Positions 61,774 through 64,000 of a stretch of 64,000 nucleotides of DNA are shown here, one piece after another; the stretch's first letter is position 1; every line of letters begins with the position of its first letter. The notes beneath the pieces are model-generated. The model worked only from the letters and a program-made list of their open reading frames with translations, did not search any database and had not been told where the DNA came from. Source of the DNA: Kineococcus xinjiangensis (GTDB lineage: Bacteria; Actinomycetota; Actinomycetes; Actinomycetales; Kineococcaceae). Location of the stretch: assembly GCF_002934625.1 (NCBI RefSeq), contig NZ_PTJD01000006.1:211086-275085 (forward strand), read 5' to 3'. A program made the translations under genes and the position numbers.

Positions 61774-61791
61774 GACCGGCTCGGTGCCGGA

Positions 61792-62841
61792 CTACTTGCT
61801 GCAGATGACGCCGACGCACTCCGGCGCGGCCTTGCTGCCCTTGGCCCTGTTGCCGCCGCCGTCGATGGCGCCGGGGGCGAAGATGCCGTGCCCGGCGCTG
61901 TTCCGAACCCGGTTGCCGCGCAAGGTGACCTCGCGCACGTCGCCCTCGATGGTGGGGGCGGGAACGTGGATGCCGTCGTAGGTGGGCGCCCAGTCCCCGT
62001 GCGGCCCGAACCCGCTGTGGGTGATCTTGTTGTTCTCGATCAGCACGTCGTACACGCTCTGCGAGCTGGAGTCCACGGTGATCCCGGACGCGGGGTTGTT
62101 GCGGATCCGGTTGTTGCGGATCGTGATGCCCTCGATCCTGGTGCCGTCGAGAGACACGCCCGTCATCACGTTGTCCGCGATCGTGATGTTGAAGGTGTCA
62201 TCGTTCACGCTGACGCCGCCGGGGGCGAAACGGTTGCCCGTCACCTCGACGTCGCTGCTCTCGTAGAGCTGGACCCCGCCCCCGGGGAAGCGGTTGTTGC
62301 GGATGCGCATGTTCCCGCCACTGCCACCGACGTAGCGGAGGGTGTTGCCCTCGATCAGAGCGCTGCCGTGGTAGTAGAAGCCGATCTCGGCGATGCGGGA
62401 CTTGCGGACGGTGAGGTCCTGGCCGACCTCGCTGCGGAGGGTGTCCTCCGTCGTCAGGCGCTCCACCGTGAGGCCCTCGGTGTAGCTGGCGTACACCGCG
62501 TACGCGTAGCCCTCGATGGTGCCGTTGCGGATCGTGACGTCGTGGGTGCGAGGCAGCTCCGGGCTGTCGAAACCGACCTCGATGCCGCGATTGTCGAAGA
62601 CCTCCTCTCCCCCGACGCGGCGCAGGGTGTGCCCGTTCAGGTCGATCGTCGTGCCCGAGGCCCTGACGATGAGCCCTCTGCCGGTGCAGTTCAGGTCCTT
62701 GGTCAGCACGACCTTGCCGCTCACCTCCGAACCGCAGGTGACCGCCGTGGCGGTGGGTCCGGCGGCGGTGGCGGCCGGAGCGGTGAGCAGGGCCAGCGGC
62801 ACCGCGGCCGCAGCAGCCACGAGCCTGATGGATGTCCTCAT
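61792..62841 (-). CDS. Secreted right-handed beta-helix protein
   Basis: 349 aa with GGGGGG upstream of the ATG. A signal peptide (residues 1-27, ending TAPAATAAG) precedes about ten parallel beta-helix coils. The ladder shows ITIRNNRIRNNPASGITVDSS, VLIENNKITHSGFG, VEVTGNRFAPGGVSVNDD and VTLRGNRVRNSAGHGIFAPG. The pattern fits pectate-lyase/NosD-like PbH1 repeats. Cysteines at both ends (VTCGSEV and APECVGVICSK) may close the fold by disulfides. It probably binds or cuts a polysaccharide. The IS element borders its promoter. Confidence 0.88.
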   Translation of the reverse strand: MRTSIRLVAAAAAVPLALLTAPAATAAGPTATAVTCGSEVSGKVVLTKDLNCTGRGLIVRASGTTIDLNGHTLRRVGGEEVFDNRGIEVGFDSPELPRTHDVTIRNGTIEGYAYAVYASYTEGLTVERLTTEDTLRSEVGQDLTVRKSRIAEIGFYYHGSALIEGNTLRYVGGSGGNMRIRNNRFPGGGVQLYESSDVEVTGNRFAPGGVSVNDDTFNITIADNVMTGVSLDGTRIEGITIRNNRIRNNPASGITVDSSSQSVYDVLIENNKITHSGFGPHGDWAPTYDGIHVPAPTIEGDVREVTLRGNRVRNSAGHGIFAPGAIDGGGNRAKGSKAAPECVGVICSK

Positions 62842-62879
62842 GAGTTCCCCCCCATGTGAATGCCTGGATCGGCGGATGC

Positions 62880-64000
62880 ATCCTGGCAGAGAGTCACGAC
62901 ACAGGTGCAGGACTTCGGGCGGGTCAAGTCCAGGGGCGTGGTGTACGGCGGTTTCTCGCGTGATCTTGTGATGGTCAGGCGGTGATGGCCTGCAAGGTGG
63001 TGTCGGTGTTCACCTCCGTCACGGTGTCGGCGGCGGCGCTCTCGCTGGTGTGGAGGGTGAGACGGCAGCGGTGCAGGAGGTCGAGGCCGAGGTAGCGGCG
63101 TCCTTCGGTCCACTCATCGTGCTGCTCGGCCAGCACCGCGCCGACGAGGCGGATGAGTGCGTGGCGGTCGGGGAAGATCCCCACCACGTCGGTGCGGCGG
63201 CGGATCTCGCGGTTGAGCCGCTCCTGCGGGTTGTTCGACCAGATCTGGCGCCAGACTTCCTTGGGGAACGCCGTGAACGCGAGGAGATCGGCTCTCGCGG
63301 CATCCAGGTGCTCCGCGACCACCGGCAGCTTCTCCGCCACGGCGTCCAGGACGCGGTCGAACTGAGCGTGCACGGATGCGGCGTCGGGTTGGTCGTAGAC
63401 GGAGTGCAGCAGCGGCTTGACCCAGGCCCAGGCCGACTTCGGCGTCGCGGCCATGAGGTTCGCGGCGTAGTGCGTCCGGCAGCGCTGCCAGGACGCGCCG
63501 GGCAGGGTGGCGCCGATGGCTGCGAGCAGGCCGCGGTGGGCGTCGGAGGTGACCAGGCGAACGCCGGTCAAGCCGCGGGCTGTCAGGTCACGGAAGAAGG
63601 ACAGCCAGCCGGCGCCGTCCTCGGCGGAGGAGACTTGCAGGCCGAGGATCTCGCGGTGGCCATCGGCGTTGACCCCGACAGCGAGCAGGGCGTGGACGTT
63701 GATGACGCGCCCGTCCTCGCGCACCTTCATCGTCAACGCGTCGGCGGCCACGAACGTGTACGGCCCGGCATCCAGCGGTCGAGTACGAAACGCCTTCACC
63801 TGCTGATCGAGGTCTTTGGCCATCTCGCTGACCTGCGACTTCGAAAGCCTGGTGATCCCCAGGGACTCCACCAGCTTCTCCATCCGGCGGGTGGAGACCC
63901 CCAGCAGGTAGCAGGTGGCGACCACGCTGGTCAGTGCCCGCTCGGACCGCTTGCGCCGCTCCAGCAACCAGTCGGGGAAGTAGCTCCCCGACCGCAGCTT
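62880..64000 (-). mobile_element. IS256-family insertion sequence, one end in window
   Basis: The transposase frame runs off the right edge. The downstream end must lie between its stop (62975) and the beta-helix gene start (62841). The segment gagagtcacgacacaggtgc near 62892-62911 is the best candidate for the terminal inverted repeat, but its partner is outside the window, so the boundary is approximate. Target-site duplication cannot be checked. Confidence 0.6.
62975..64000 (-). CDS. IS256-family transposase (5' end outside window)
   Basis: At least 342 codons, open to the edge. The visible start reads KLRSGSYFPDWLLERRKRSERALTSVVATCYLLGVSTRRMEKLV. DDE residues are seen in TFVAADALTMKVREDGR (D), RLVTSDAHRGLL (D) and NNPQERLNREIRRRTDVVGIFPD (E). 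The C-terminus is intact (TLQAITA then stop). No frameshift is evident, so the copy may be functional. Confidence 0.93.
   Translation of the reverse strand, partial: KLRSGSYFPDWLLERRKRSERALTSVVATCYLLGVSTRRMEKLVESLGITRLSKSQVSEMAKDLDQQVKAFRTRPLDAGPYTFVAADALTMKVREDGRVINVHALLAVGVNADGHREILGLQVSSAEDGAGWLSFFRDLTARGLTGVRLVTSDAHRGLLAAIGATLPGASWQRCRTHYAANLMAATPKSAWAWVKPLLHSVYDQPDAASVHAQFDRVLDAVAEKLPVVAEHLDAARADLLAFTAFPKEVWRQIWSNNPQERLNREIRRRTDVVGIFPDRHALIRLVGAVLAEQHDEWTEGRRYLGLDLLHRCRLTLHTSESAAADTVTEVNTDTTLQAITA

Noticed and set aside
61617..61808. Plus-strand ORF with a good ribosome site (ggaggaacc before GTG) at 61617
   Set aside because: It reads through a perfect 17-bp terminator hairpin and into the beta-helix gene's 3' end, and has arginine/threonine-rich non-protein-like composition.

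Overview
The window is very GC-rich actinobacterial chromosome. Frequent GTG starts, many GTGA/ATGA stop-start overlaps, an F420-dependent oxidoreductase, a polyphosphate glucokinase, homodimeric AceE, a FasR-fabD-fabH-acpP-fabF block, an LpqY-SugABC-type importer and DUF3052/DUF3145 proteins all point to Actinomycetota. A Kineococcus-like relative is my guess, not something the sequence proves. Apart from an IS256-type transposase at the right edge, the window reads as ordinary chromosome with several accessory islands.

Layout. 1-3.7 kb: minus-strand toxic-anion block (telA, two tandem XpaC-like paralogues, then a TerD protein cut by the left edge). 4-7.4 kb: F420 oxidoreductase, methionine aminopeptidase, PspC-like protein, polyphosphate glucokinase. 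7.5-12.2 kb: DUF4328 protein, PspA plus a TPM-domain protein, and RNase P RNA. 12.3-14.7 kb: NlpC/P60 hydrolase and a GAF protein. 14.7-19.1 kb: a compact poly-gamma-glutamate-type operon (45-aa membrane ORF, pseudo-GGDEF protein, PgsB/CapB, double PgsC/CapC), with a divergent lipoprotein that looks like an amidohydrolase. 19-25.8 kb: YaaA, an RNase H/phosphatase fusion whose phosphatase lacks its catalytic His, zinc-ribbon and Nif3 proteins, tRNA-Val(TAC), peroxiredoxin, DUF3052, FdhD, YjbQ. 25.8-34.8 kb: aceE, a palindrome/heptamer repeat patch, then fasR-fabD-fabH-acpP-fabF. 34.9-39.5 kb: mostly uncharacterised genes, one probably frameshifted, and an XRE/MmyB-like regulator divergent from a membrane protein. 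39.9-48.9 kb: aldo/keto reductase, a large secreted GH13 amylase, and a trehalose/maltose-type ABC importer. 49-54.4 kb: a two-sided arsenic island (arsN1-like, arsR, arsO-like, a second flavoprotein; then arsR2-aqpS-arsC) with no ArsB/Acr3 pump. 54.5-64 kb: lipoprotein, HATPase-like protein, P-loop kinase, RF3, an RHH regulator with a PHB-depolymerase-type esterase, a secreted beta-helix protein, and the IS256 transposase.

How the parts connect. AceE supplies acetyl-CoA to the FasR-controlled type II fatty-acid genes. The amylase and the LpqY-SugABC importer form a plausible alpha-glucan/trehalose module, with polyphosphate glucokinase able to phosphorylate free glucose. The arsenic genes imply arsenate reduction followed by arsenite leaving through an aquaglyceroporin. 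The most unusual unit is the poly-gamma-glutamate-type cluster: its genes overlap like a single translational unit, it has a doubled PgsC and a dead GGDEF-like domain, no CapA is visible, and a secreted amidohydrolase-like protein is encoded next to it. Eight strong GC-rich hairpins mark gene ends.
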